A stretch of DNA of 64,000 nucleotides from Oscillospiraceae bacterium (GCA_015065785.1 SVPR01000011.1:1-64000), one strand, 5' to 3'; positions 53,843 to 61,496 are shown, counted from the stretch's first letter. Notes: generated from the letters alone by a model not told the origin. Translations and numbers: made by a program.

Positions 53843-54952
53843 ATGAAAACATCTAAAAGAATTTTAGGTGTAATCCTTACACTTGTTATGCTTGTTAATG
53901 TTTTTGCTGTTAGCGTTTTTGCGGCTTATCCAGATGATTCTGCTTGTGCTCTTATCGTTACAACAGACAAAACAAACTATGCACCAGGCGATGAGGTTAT
54001 ACTTACAATTTCTACAAAAGCGACATCTGAAGTAGGTCCTATGCTTCTTACAGGTCAATACGAGCTTGGTTACAACTCAGCTGGCTTAGAGCCATATGTA
54101 GAAGGTAACTATACTCTTGAAGGACACGGCTTTGCAGCAGACCCTTATTTCAGTGCAGCTTACGACTCTTCAATGTCACAGGTTATTTACAGTGAAACAA
54201 CAATCGCTAACGGTGGTACTGTTACTGCTGATATGGGTTGGGATGAAGTTATCCTTTATTGTGTAGCTGATAACAACTCTATTGATAAGGATTGTGCTAA
54301 TGAAGCAGCTACTCTCTTCACTGTAAAAATGAAGATTCCTGCAGATGCTCAAGATGGCACATACACAATCGGTTTCAACCGCGATGGTTATGAAACTAAC
54401 TACACAGCATATGCAACAGACCGTAACACAGGTGGTCTTTACGGTAATGATGGTTCAGCTTATGGCAAAACTTATTTATATGATTTTGGTGTAGCTACTT
54501 ATACTGTTGGTAATTCTGCTCCAGCTCCAACTGTTACAGTTGATAACATTTCAACTCAGGTTCAATGGCAGAGCAAAGATGCTGGTCTTATGAGAGTTGC
54601 TTTCCGTGGTAACATCAAGGGCTATACTCCATCATTTGCTACAGGTTCAACAACAGAAATCGCTGACATTACAGAAATGGGTGTTGTTTACTCAAAGAGC
54701 AACGCTAACCCAACTGTTGGTGGCGCTAACTGTACAGCTGCTCCTGCTTGGACAATTTACGACTTCACAACAGGTGGTTATTTCTTCCGCGCAGTTGTTG
54801 GCAATTATCCTTATGATAATGGCGAAACACTTTACGCAAACGCATACATCGTTATTAACGGCCAGACAATCACAGCTGCAAATGGTGCAACTCAGACAAC
54901 AGGTGCTGCTGAATACGCAAGAGCAGTTGCTCTCGGCATGGCTGCGAAATAA
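53843..54952 (+). CDS. Secreted cohesin-like protein
   Basis: A 369-residue protein with a signal peptide (ILGVILTLVMLVNVFAVSVF). Residues 35-225 resemble a cohesin fold (TDKTNYAPGDEVILTISTKA, ... LFTVKMKIPADAQDGTYTIG). The C-terminal 130 residues form another beta-rich region without a recognised family. The stop codon is 2 bases before the first short peptide gene, so translation is probably coupled. Codon bias is strong. It may be the partner for the dockerin-like ends of the two upstream proteins. Confidence 0.75.
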   Translation: MKTSKRILGVILTLVMLVNVFAVSVFAAYPDDSACALIVTTDKTNYAPGDEVILTISTKATSEVGPMLLTGQYELGYNSAGLEPYVEGNYTLEGHGFAADPYFSAAYDSSMSQVIYSETTIANGGTVTADMGWDEVILYCVADNNSIDKDCANEAATLFTVKMKIPADAQDGTYTIGFNRDGYETNYTAYATDRNTGGLYGNDGSAYGKTYLYDFGVATYTVGNSAPAPTVTVDNISTQVQWQSKDAGLMRVAFRGNIKGYTPSFATGSTTEIADITEMGVVYSKSNANPTVGGANCTAAPAWTIYDFTTGGYFFRAVVGNYPYDNGETLYANAYIVINGQTITAANGATQTTGAAEYARAVALGMAAK

Positions 54953-54954
54953 TT

Positions 54955-55113
54955 ATGATGAACAAATATATTTCACCAGAATTAAAGCTTATTGAATTTG
55001 ATTTGCTCGATGTTTTAACTAACTCTTCAGTTGTTACAACAGCCCCCGGTGGTAGCATCAATATTGGTGGCTCCGGCGGAGACGGGTACATTGATTTCGA
55101 TGATATTCTGTGA
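54955..55113 (+). CDS. Short peptide with YxxPxL leader, candidate RiPP-like precursor
   Basis: A 52-residue peptide beginning MMNKYISPELKLIEFDLLDV. The YISPEL segment matches the YxxPxL recognition motif of lasso-peptide leaders. After DVLTNS the sequence changes to VVTTAPGGSINIGGSGGDG and ends in an acidic YIDFDDIL. There is no signal peptide and no Cys. It starts 2 bases after a secreted-protein gene. The next gene encodes a peptide with the same first half. A separate operon 1.2-4 kb downstream encodes an RRE protein, a kinase and a protease. Confidence 0.7.
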   Translation: MMNKYISPELKLIEFDLLDVLTNSSVVTTAPGGSINIGGSGGDGYIDFDDIL

Positions 55114-55143
55114 TAAATATAATCTTGAAAGGAGAAATAACTC

Positions 55144-55257
55144 ATGGTTAATTACACAAAACCTGAACTCGAAATTACAGAGTTCGAATTAGTTGATGTT
55201 CTTACTATCTCCATTCAAACTGACGGTCCTGATGCTGAATACGGCGATTGGTATTGA
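55144..55257 (+). CDS. Second short peptide with YxxPxL leader, candidate RiPP-like precursor
   Basis: A 37-residue peptide with AAAGGAGA 8 bases upstream. Its first half (NYTKPELEITEFELVDVLT) aligns without gaps with that of the preceding peptide (KYISPELKLIEFDLLDVLT), while the second half (ISIQTDGPDAEYGDWY) is unrelated. This conserved-leader, variable-end arrangement is typical of modified-peptide precursors. The operon ends at the terminator at 55291. Confidence 0.7.
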   Translation: MVNYTKPELEITEFELVDVLTISIQTDGPDAEYGDWY

Positions 55258-55290
55258 TTGAGAAGTAGGGAATAAACAGATCCCTTTACG

Positions 55291-55321
55291 GCCTGCTACA
55301 TTCGTGTAGCAGGCTTTTGTT
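55291..55321 (+). terminator. Terminator of the secreted-protein/peptide operon
   Basis: GCCTGCTACA, loop TTCG, TGTAGCAGGC, then TTTTGTTTT. A second small stem TTTTGCC-GTCA-GGCAAAA follows at 55321-55338. Confidence 0.92.
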
Positions 55322-55388
55322 TTGCCGTCAGGCAAAACCTTTTATTTTTAACCTATTGAATTAGGGTGGGGATTATGTTAAAATAAAC

Positions 55389-55465
55389 TAAGAATTAAGT
55401 ATTAAGAATTGAGAATTTCGGGACCTGCGGTCGGCATTATAAGAAGTGCGACGCAATTATAATAT
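55389..55465. repeat. Family-1 repeat, left arm only
   Basis: Array AATTAAG/TATTAAG with period 7 (55385-55415), TTTCGG, GACC-TGC-GGTC (55422-55432), GGCATTATAA, then GTGCGACGCAATTATAAT. No core palindrome. Confidence 0.8.
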
Positions 55466-55480
55466 CGATGTATTAAATTG

Positions 55481-55566
55481 TAGCGAAGCCAGACCTCCTT
55501 TGAAAAGGAGGGGGACCGCGCGTAAGCGTGGTGGAGAATTGATATTAAAATGCACGCAAGTGCAAG
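55481..55566. repeat. Family-2 half-element upstream of the DUF559 gene
   Basis: AGACCTCCTTTGAAAAGGAG, GGGGACC, stem ACCGCGCGTAAGCGTGGT, GGAGAATTGATATTAAAA, hairpin GCAC-GCAA-GTGC. It ends just before the ribosome binding site of the DUF559 gene. Confidence 0.82.
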
Positions 55567-55578
55567 GAAGTGAATTAG

Positions 55579-56007
55579 TTGAATAATAATCATTTACCAA
55601 GGAATAAACAATTAACTGGTTTTGCTAAAGCAATGCGAAAAAATCCAACAGATGAAGAAAAGAAAATCTGGTATGGTTTATTAAGATATATAACCCCGAA
55701 ATTTCACAGACAAAAAATTATCGGAAATTATATTGCAGATTTTTATTGTCATAAATTAAAACTTGTTATAGAAATTGATGGTGGGCAGCATAATTCCGAT
55801 GAAAATTTAATATATGACAAAATTCGTACAGAGTATATGAATGAATTCGGTTACAAGGTATTAAGACTTTCAAATAATGATATAACTTACGATTTTAAAA
55901 ATGTTTCTGTTTATATATTAGATTATTGTAAAAATAAATGTAAGCAGTTAGGCTTGGATTTTGAGTTTAATCCCGAAAGGAAACTGAAAAGTAAAATAGA
56001 AGAATGA
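55579..56007 (+). CDS. DUF559 (Vsr-like) endonuclease-domain protein
   Basis: A 142-residue protein starting at TTG 55579, with AAGGAAG about 9 bases upstream. It has the DUF559 pattern: RKNPTDEEKKIWYGLL, FHRQKIIGNYIADFYCHKLK and LVIEIDGGQHN, where Asp, Glu and Gln/His would form a restriction-endonuclease-like (Vsr/PD-ExK) site. A DNA-nicking activity is likely from the fold but not proven. The gene is enclosed by family-2 repeats on both sides, suggesting that it travels with or mobilises them. Confidence 0.85.
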   Translation: MNNNHLPRNKQLTGFAKAMRKNPTDEEKKIWYGLLRYITPKFHRQKIIGNYIADFYCHKLKLVIEIDGGQHNSDENLIYDKIRTEYMNEFGYKVLRLSNNDITYDFKNVSVYILDYCKNKCKQLGLDFEFNPERKLKSKIEE

Positions 56008-56015
56008 GCTGAATT

Positions 56016-56317
56016 TTAGCGAAGCCGACCTTCTTTGAAAAGAAGGGGGACCATTCTTCACAGAAGTTCAATAAAATTATTAAATGTTTAAGCGAGTAGT
56101 AAATTTAATTAAATAATAAATTAAAACGGAATGGTGGAAAATTGATATTAAGATACGCTTTAGCGTAAGGCTCTTTATATAATAGTAAATTTCAAATGAA
56201 ATAAAAAACTTATTGTAATGGTGAGTTTTCGCCTTGCACTATCATGCATTCTAATATCAATTCTCCACCAAGCAGAGCTTGGTCCCCCTCCTTTTCAAAG
56301 GAGGTTTGGCTTCGCTC
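56016..56317. repeat. Family-2 palindromic repeat (two inverted halves)
   Basis: Left: GACCTTCTTTGAAAAGAAG, GGGGACC, ACCATTC with GGAATGGT, GAAAATTGATATTAAGAT, ACGC-TTTA-GCGT. Right, inverted: TGCACTATCATGCA, TAATATCAATTCTCC, ACCAAGC-AGA-GCTTGGT, CCCCCTCC, TTTTCAAAGGAGG. Stems differ from the other copies but stay paired. It fills the 340-base gap between the DUF559 and HprK-like genes. Confidence 0.85.
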
Positions 56318-56347
56318 ATGGCAACTTATAAATGAAAAGGAAAAAAT

Positions 56348-57046
56348 ATGAAATTAAAAGTCGCAGATTTAATCGTCGAAGTAACCCCAAAATATGAACT
56401 TTTGAAAACCCGTTCGGTTCCTTATATTTATAACGGAGAGAAAGAGCCGGACATTGTTATTCCGTTAAGCGAACAATTTTTTATTGACAGACAAAAAGAA
56501 AATCCGCATTTATCGCTTGATGAGTGTGAATATATTTTCACAGGCTCTTGCTTCTACACCGAAATTGTAAAATTCGACGGTGTAATGCTTCACGCATCTG
56601 CTGTGCAATATGAAAATTTTGCTTACCTCTTTTCTGCCGATTCAGGCACAGGCAAATCTACCCACACTCATTTGTGGCTTAAAAAATTCCCCGGTGCAGA
56701 AATTTTAAACGACGACAAACCCGCAATAAGATGTATAGATGGTAAATATTATGCTTTCGGCACACCCTGGAGTGGTAAATATGATGAAAGCGTTAACACA
56801 ATGACAGAAATTGCAGGAATAACTTTTCTTTCCCGTGGCGAAGCTAATGAAATTACAAGGGTTACAGGCGAAGATGTTATGATTGACTTTTTAAATCAGA
56901 CTGTACGCCCCGGTAAAAAAGATTATATGATTTCTTTTATGGAAACATTAGATAAAATTCTCAGTGATGTTCCTGTTTTCCGTCTGAAATGCAACATTTC
57001 ACCCGAAGCAGTTGAAACATCCTACAACGCAATGAAAAGGAGTTAA
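56348..57046 (+). CDS. HprK-related kinase
   Basis: A 232-residue protein with the P-loop of HPr kinase relatives (SADSGTGKSTHTHLW near residue 97) and the following LNDDKPAIR and FGTPWSGK segments. It lacks the N-terminal half of true HprK. Such short kinases occur in RiPP clusters; in paeninodin-type lasso clusters one phosphorylates the C-terminal Ser of the precursor. The gene is followed 2 bases later by a PqqD-like gene. AAAAGGA lies 7 bases before the ATG. Confidence 0.85.
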   Translation: MKLKVADLIVEVTPKYELLKTRSVPYIYNGEKEPDIVIPLSEQFFIDRQKENPHLSLDECEYIFTGSCFYTEIVKFDGVMLHASAVQYENFAYLFSADSGTGKSTHTHLWLKKFPGAEILNDDKPAIRCIDGKYYAFGTPWSGKYDESVNTMTEIAGITFLSRGEANEITRVTGEDVMIDFLNQTVRPGKKDYMISFMETLDKILSDVPVFRLKCNISPEAVETSYNAMKRS

Positions 57047-57048
57047 AA

Positions 57049-57318
57049 ATGAAGCTTAGTGAAAATTTTGTTTTAAAGACAATTGCAGGTGCAACAGTTG
57101 TAATGCCGGTAGGTGAAGCGGTGAGCAAGGTCAACGGAATGATTAAGCTTAACCCGACAGCAAAAATAATCTGGGAAGCACTTGAGGAAAATAAAGATTT
57201 TGACGGTATTTTAGAAGCAATGAAAAATAACTTTAAAGATGTTGATGAAGCAACACTCAAAGAAGATATAAATTATTTTTTAGACAGGCTTCGTAAATAC
57301 GAAATTTTAATTGATTGA
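57049..57318 (+). CDS. PqqD-like RRE (peptide-recognition) protein
   Basis: An 89-residue PqqD-family protein: FVLKTIAGATVVMPVGEAV forms the beta hairpin and LNPTAKIIWEALEENKDFD the winged-helix start. In PQQ, lasso and other RiPP systems this fold holds the precursor leader. AAGGAG lies 7 bases before the ATG. Because two peptides with YxxPxL leaders are encoded 2 kb upstream, this protein is the best candidate to bind them. Confidence 0.88.
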   Translation: MKLSENFVLKTIAGATVVMPVGEAVSKVNGMIKLNPTAKIIWEALEENKDFDGILEAMKNNFKDVDEATLKEDINYFLDRLRKYEILID

Positions 57319-57319
57319 T

Positions 57320-57787
57320 ATGAATAACAAGGTAACTATGCAAGAGCTTCTTCCTTTTATAGAAGAAGCTTTTAAGAATAATAAAACATTCACCATTCCG
57401 ATTACAGGAACAAGTATGCTCCCACTTTTAGTGCAGGGGCGGGATACTGTTACACTTAAAAAGTGTGAAGAGCCTCTTAAAAAAGGTGATTTGCCATTAT
57501 ACAGAAGAAACGACGGCACATTTGTGCTTCACCGAATTGTAGAGGTCAATTCTGACGGTAGTTTTACAATGTGTGGCGACAACCAATTTTTAAAAGAGCG
57601 TGGAATTACTTCTTCACAGATAATAGGCGTTGTTTCAGAAATCACCCGTGACGGTAAAACCTTTTCTGTAACCGATGAAAAATATCAGAAATATGTAAAA
57701 AGAGGACTTTCGCTTATAAATGTGCGGTATCCGTATAAGAGGTTGAGATATGCAGCTTCTAAGATTAAATTAAGAATTAAGAAATAG
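57320..57787 (+). CDS. S24/S26-family peptidase with Ser/His site (SipW/Sec11-like)
   Basis: A 155-residue protein. The Ser is in TGTSMLPLL and a His stands in place of the usual Lys in FVLHRIVEV, as in SipW and Sec11-type signal peptidases. GDLPLYRRNDG between them fits the family. Unlike signal peptidases it has no clear membrane segment at either end, so it may act in the cytoplasm. The ATG at 57320 starts one base after the PqqD-like stop; no separate binding site is visible, so coupled translation is likely. A role in leader removal is inference. Confidence 0.82.
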   Translation: MNNKVTMQELLPFIEEAFKNNKTFTIPITGTSMLPLLVQGRDTVTLKKCEEPLKKGDLPLYRRNDGTFVLHRIVEVNSDGSFTMCGDNQFLKERGITSSQIIGVVSEITRDGKTFSVTDEKYQKYVKRGLSLINVRYPYKRLRYAASKIKLRIKK

Positions 57788-58376
57788 GAAACAGGAAGCA
57801 GTCCTCCCTGAATTGAAAATTGAAAGTTGAAAATTGAAAATTGAGGAACGCTACGCGTTGATTATAATTGCTTTCGCTAAAAATAAACTTGATATATCAT
57901 TTAAGGTGAATTATATGAGAGAAAATATAATAGAAACTAAAAGTTTCAGCTTTGCAATCCGAGTTGTTAAATTACATAAGTATTTAACCGAAAACAAAAA
58001 AGAGTATGTTTTATCAAAGCAATTACTTCGTAGTGGAACAAGTATTGGTGCAAATGTTACAGAATCGCAAAACGCACAGAGTAATCTTGATTTTATAAAT
58101 AAAATGAGTATAGCTTTAAAAGAAACAAGTGAAACGAAATATTGGCTTCGTTTATTAAATGCAACAGATTATTTAACAGACGAAGAATCAAAATCAATAA
58201 TGGCAGATTGTATAGAAATAGAAAATATTTTGGTTAAGATAATAAAAACCTCAAAAGAAAAACAGGAACAAAAATAAAGTTAAAAAGAAAAGAAAGTTTT
58301 AAAAATTGCGAAGCTTTATAATCAAGTCCGCAGGACTTCCGAAATTTTCAATTTTCAACTTTCAATTTTCAATTAA
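57785..58376. repeat. Family-1 repeat enclosing a four-helix-bundle gene
   Basis: The left side has a short array GGAAACA/GGAAGCA at the stop codon of the peptidase gene, array ATTGAAA (57811-57843), hairpin AACGC-TAC-GCGTT (57847-57859), GATTATAAT, and TATATCATTTAAGGTG, which matches the left half of the core. The gene follows. The right side has TTATAATC, AAGTCC-GCA-GGACTT (58324-58338), CCGAAA and array TTTTCAA (58341-58373). The right core half is missing. Confidence 0.85.
57915..58277 (+). CDS. Four-helix-bundle protein (S23/bAvd-like)
   Basis: A 120-residue protein of the family first seen in 23S rRNA intervening sequences (FSFAIRVVKLHKYLTENKKE, LLRSGTSIGANVTESQNA, DFINKMSIALKETSETKYWL). 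Related proteins form ring-shaped pentamers and bind nucleic acid; bAvd works with reverse transcriptase in diversity-generating retroelements, but no such enzyme is visible here. The ATG at 57915 has AAGGTGA 5 bases upstream. Upstream in-frame codons lie within the repeat. The gene is placed exactly where other family-1 copies have only the loop of the core. Confidence 0.88.
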   Translation: MRENIIETKSFSFAIRVVKLHKYLTENKKEYVLSKQLLRSGTSIGANVTESQNAQSNLDFINKMSIALKETSETKYWLRLLNATDYLTDEESKSIMADCIEIENILVKIIKTSKEKQEQK

Positions 58377-58393
58377 AAAGGCGGGAGACTTTT

Positions 58394-59575
58394 ATGCCAA
58401 ACACTACCGAAATAACCAAACAAAAGACTGCTTCTTGCCTTGATACAGGCGAAAAGCTGATTAAAATAATTGAGGGGATAATCAATGACAAAAAGGCAGA
58501 TATTCCCGAAAACACAGATTTTGAAAGAATTTTAAAGCTTTCTTATGCCCACAGAATAAGCGGATTTGTAGCACACGGTGCAAGCAAATATAACTTGGAG
58601 GAAGCTCTCTTAAATAAATTTAACGCGGAGCTTTTTAAAACTGCAGCAAGGCACACGGCTCAGGAGAGAGAGGTCGCGGAGCTTTCCCGTGAATTTTCAG
58701 ATGCCCAAATTGAGCATTGCTTTTTAAAGGGTATAAAAATTTCTTCTCTTTACGATGTGCCGGAAATGCGTTTTATGCTTGATATTGATGTTTTTGTTAA
58801 TCCCGAAAAATTCGAGGATGCAATTGCAGTAATGGAAAAACGCGGATACGAAAAAATTTCAACCGACGAAAAGGACTGTTCTCTGAGCAAAAAACCGTTT
58901 TTAAATGTGGATTTACACAGAGAGTTAAAATATGATTTCGATTTAGGCTACGAGTTTTATAAAAATGTTTATTCTCGACTTGTGCCTGTAAATAATTCTT
59001 ACGAAAAAACAATGACGAAGGAAGAATTTTATGTTTATCTTCTTTCGCACACTGCGCACCACTTTGCTACAGCAGGCACAGGAATCAAAAGTGTAATTGA
59101 CCACTACTATATTATGAAAAATCTTGTGCCACAATGCAACGAGGAGCTTTTAAATAAATATTTAGAAGAAAGCGGTCTTAAAGACTTTAACGAAAGCTTT
59201 TCAAAGCTTACAAGAGTCTGGTTTATGGGCGAAAATGGTGACGAGGTTACCGACAAAATGACCGAATATATTATTTTAAGCGGTGCTTATGGTACTGATA
59301 TTAACTACTATGTAAACGGTGTTCTGAGAATGGGTATGAGCGAAAGTAAAAAAGATTACTTCCTCAAAAGACTTTTCCCGAAATACGAAACAATGTGTTA
59401 CAGATATCCGGTTTTAAAGAAAAGCAAGGCTTTACTCCCTGTGTTCTGGGGGATAAGAATTTTAAGCTCAACTACACAGGCGGGCCGAATTAAAAACGAG
59501 GCAAGCGGTATTTCAGGTGTCGAGGAAGATAATAAGCAGAAACAAGACAAATTCCTGAAAAATGTCGGATTGTAA
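58394..59575 (+). CDS. Nucleotidyltransferase-family protein (NTP_transf_5)
   Basis: A 393-residue protein. Residues 100-150 hold the family motif (HCFLKGIKISSLYDVPEMRF, then MLDIDVFV with the metal-binding Asp pair). A long helical C-terminal half follows. Members occur next to HprK-like and PqqD-like genes in lasso-peptide and related clusters of Firmicutes. The substrate is unknown. GGGAG lies 9 bases before the ATG. It would have formed one operon with 56348-57787 before the four-helix-bundle element came in. Confidence 0.82.
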   Translation: MPNTTEITKQKTASCLDTGEKLIKIIEGIINDKKADIPENTDFERILKLSYAHRISGFVAHGASKYNLEEALLNKFNAELFKTAARHTAQEREVAELSREFSDAQIEHCFLKGIKISSLYDVPEMRFMLDIDVFVNPEKFEDAIAVMEKRGYEKISTDEKDCSLSKKPFLNVDLHRELKYDFDLGYEFYKNVYSRLVPVNNSYEKTMTKEEFYVYLLSHTAHHFATAGTGIKSVIDHYYIMKNLVPQCNEELLNKYLEESGLKDFNESFSKLTRVWFMGENGDEVTDKMTEYIILSGAYGTDINYYVNGVLRMGMSESKKDYFLKRLFPKYETMCYRYPVLKKSKALLPVFWGIRILSSTTQAGRIKNEASGISGVEEDNKQKQDKFLKNVGL

Positions 59576-59591
59576 ATTTTTTAAAAACCTC

Positions 59592-59621
59592 TTGTAGAAA
59601 CCATATAACTTGTGTTATAAT
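59592..59621 (+). promoter_or_regulatory. Promoter of the Wzz/BY-kinase gene
   Basis: TTGTAG, 18-base spacer, TATAAT (59616-59621), about 35 bases before the binding site GGGGTGA. Confidence 0.6.
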
Positions 59622-59671
59622 ATCCGTCGGTATGTTCAGAATATATTTTATATAAGGTCGGGGTGAATTAA

Positions 59672-61210
59672 ATGGCTTACGAAGAAAAGACAAGCTATGA
59701 AGACGATACCAGTCTATATTCCTTTTTGAAATTAATGACCATTCTTATTAAAAAATGGTGGGCAGTTCTTATTTGTATGCTCGCTTTTGGTCTTCTTGGT
59801 TTCGTTTTCTCAAGATTTACTTATACAGAGCAGTATTCTTCACAAATTATTTTCAACGTTTCCAATAAGGATAAGGATATTGCAGGCTCAGCTTCACTTT
59901 ATGTTACTCAATCGGACGCACAGGCTTCTGGTATGATTGCTAACAACTTTAAAAATCTTGTTGAAAACGGTAACGACTTTGTTTCTTTGATTCAGAGAAA
60001 TCTTAAAGAGAAAACAGGCAAAACTTATGACAAAAAATATCTTATCAGATTGATTGATGTTTCTCTTCTTACAGACGGTACGCTGGTTTATATTACTGTT
60101 ACTTCTGATGACAAAGAATTAGCAAGCTCTGTTTCAAATGCAATTAAAGATACTTACAGTGAATTTACAACTAATGTTTTCCCGACTGCTAACTTTACTG
60201 TTGCCGATAATCCTACACCAGCAGAGCTTCAGTCGGACACTTCAATGTTTATTTATACCCTCGCAGGTATTGTTTTTGGTGCTATTTTAGCAATTTTAAT
60301 TTTAGTTGTTCAAAGTAAAATAAAAAACATCTTGCTTTCAAGTGAAGATATTCAGAACAGATACGGCGTTAACATTATGGCTATCGTTTCAAAGATTGAT
60401 GTTAAAAAAGCTGGAATTTCAAGGCTTCTTATCACTGACAGAAATGTTGGTCTTCCATTCATTGAAACATTTAAGCTTATAAGAACCAAGCTTGAGTCAA
60501 CAAAGCTCAAAAAAGGTTATTCTGTTTTCGCAGTTACAAGCTCTACTGAAAGTGAAGGCAAAACTACCTGCTCAGCGAACATTGCACTTTCACTTGCAAA
60601 GAGTGGTAAATCAGTTATTCTTATTGATGCTGACTTAAGGCGTCCCGCTGTTTGTAAAACTCTTGGCATTACTCTCGACGGTGACCGTGGTATTTATGAA
60701 ATCGTAAGCGGTCAGAAGACCTTTGATGAAGCTGTTAAATATGTTGAAAGATATAATCTTTATCTTCTTATTTCTGATACTCAGACAGTAGATCCATCTG
60801 AAGTTCTTGCTTCAAAGGGTATGGAGGCTATTATTGAAGAGGCAAGAAAGAATTTTGACTATGTTGTAGTTGACTGTCCACCTGCTGGCGTTGTTGCCGA
60901 TGCAGCGATTATTGCAAACTACGCCGATTCAATTATTTTCGTTGCTTCTGAGGGTAAGGTTTCTCTTTCTCAGGTTGAGTACGCTTTATCTGACCTTATG
61001 ACTACAAAGTCAGATATTCTCGGTTGTATTTATAACTACGCTGATCCAAAATTCCTTTCGCTCGGCTCACACCGTGGCGGTGGTTATTTTGCAGGAGCTT
61101 ATGCCGTTTCGCACAAGGCGGGTAACGGTTATGCAAATTCTTATGCTATGAGTTACTCAAGAAGTCAGAATGCTTCTAATTCATCAGGCAGACGCGGTAA
61201 TTCAAAATAA
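59672..61210 (+). CDS. Wzz-type chain-length protein fused to BY-kinase (Wzc/CpsCD-like)
   Basis: A 512-residue membrane protein. The Wzz domain has membrane helices near residues 34-53 and 196-216 with an outside loop between. The cytoplasmic tyrosine kinase has Walker A SSTESEGKTT near residue 290, Walker A' VILIDADLRRP and Walker B DYVVVDCPP. A Tyr-rich tail (YFAGAYAVSH, YANSYAMSYS) is the likely autophosphorylation cluster. Such proteins control chain length and export of surface polysaccharide. In most Firmicutes the two parts are separate proteins, so the single-chain form is notable. No polymerase genes are visible in the window. Confidence 0.92.
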   Translation: MAYEEKTSYEDDTSLYSFLKLMTILIKKWWAVLICMLAFGLLGFVFSRFTYTEQYSSQIIFNVSNKDKDIAGSASLYVTQSDAQASGMIANNFKNLVENGNDFVSLIQRNLKEKTGKTYDKKYLIRLIDVSLLTDGTLVYITVTSDDKELASSVSNAIKDTYSEFTTNVFPTANFTVADNPTPAELQSDTSMFIYTLAGIVFGAILAILILVVQSKIKNILLSSEDIQNRYGVNIMAIVSKIDVKKAGISRLLITDRNVGLPFIETFKLIRTKLESTKLKKGYSVFAVTSSTESEGKTTCSANIALSLAKSGKSVILIDADLRRPAVCKTLGITLDGDRGIYEIVSGQKTFDEAVKYVERYNLYLLISDTQTVDPSEVLASKGMEAIIEEARKNFDYVVVDCPPAGVVADAAIIANYADSIIFVASEGKVSLSQVEYALSDLMTTKSDILGCIYNYADPKFLSLGSHRGGGYFAGAYAVSHKAGNGYANSYAMSYSRSQNASNSSGRRGNSK

Positions 61211-61221
61211 TAAAAATTCAG

Positions 61222-61256
61222 AGCACTCTTACATTTTTATGTAAGAGTGCTTTTTT
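61222..61256 (+). terminator. Terminator of the Wzz/BY-kinase gene
   Basis: AGCACTCTTACAT pairs with ATGTAAGAGTGCT around a T loop, then TTTTTT. Confidence 0.92.
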
Positions 61257-61467
61257 GTGCTGGAAACAAGAAAGAATTCCGGATATTTCCAAAACGCATA
61301 GAAAAACAGGCAGATTGTGAGATGTAATTGTTTTAGTTGTGAACAATTTGTAAACAGTTATTTATTTTAAAGAATAAAAATGCGGTGTAATTAAGCAAAA
61401 CATTACTTTTTTGTAGCATTTCGACAAAAATCGAAAGACAATTTTTACATAAAATCTAAAAAAAAGA

Positions 61468-61496
61468 TTGATTATTTACAACAGTTGTAGTATGAT
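61468..61496 (+). promoter_or_regulatory. Promoter of the PilP-like/secretin-like pair
   Basis: TTGATT (61468-61473), 17-base spacer, TATGAT (61491-61496). The 5' leader would be about 165 bases. Nothing else is seen in the 453-base gap except AT-rich sequence. Confidence 0.5.

Noticed and set aside
57785-58376. Diversity-generating retroelement around the bAvd-like gene
   Set aside because: No reverse transcriptase, template repeat or adenine-variable repeat is visible.
54955-59575. Complete lasso-peptide cluster
   Set aside because: The asparagine-synthetase-like cyclase and transglutaminase-like protease are not present in the window; only accessory types and the RRE are.
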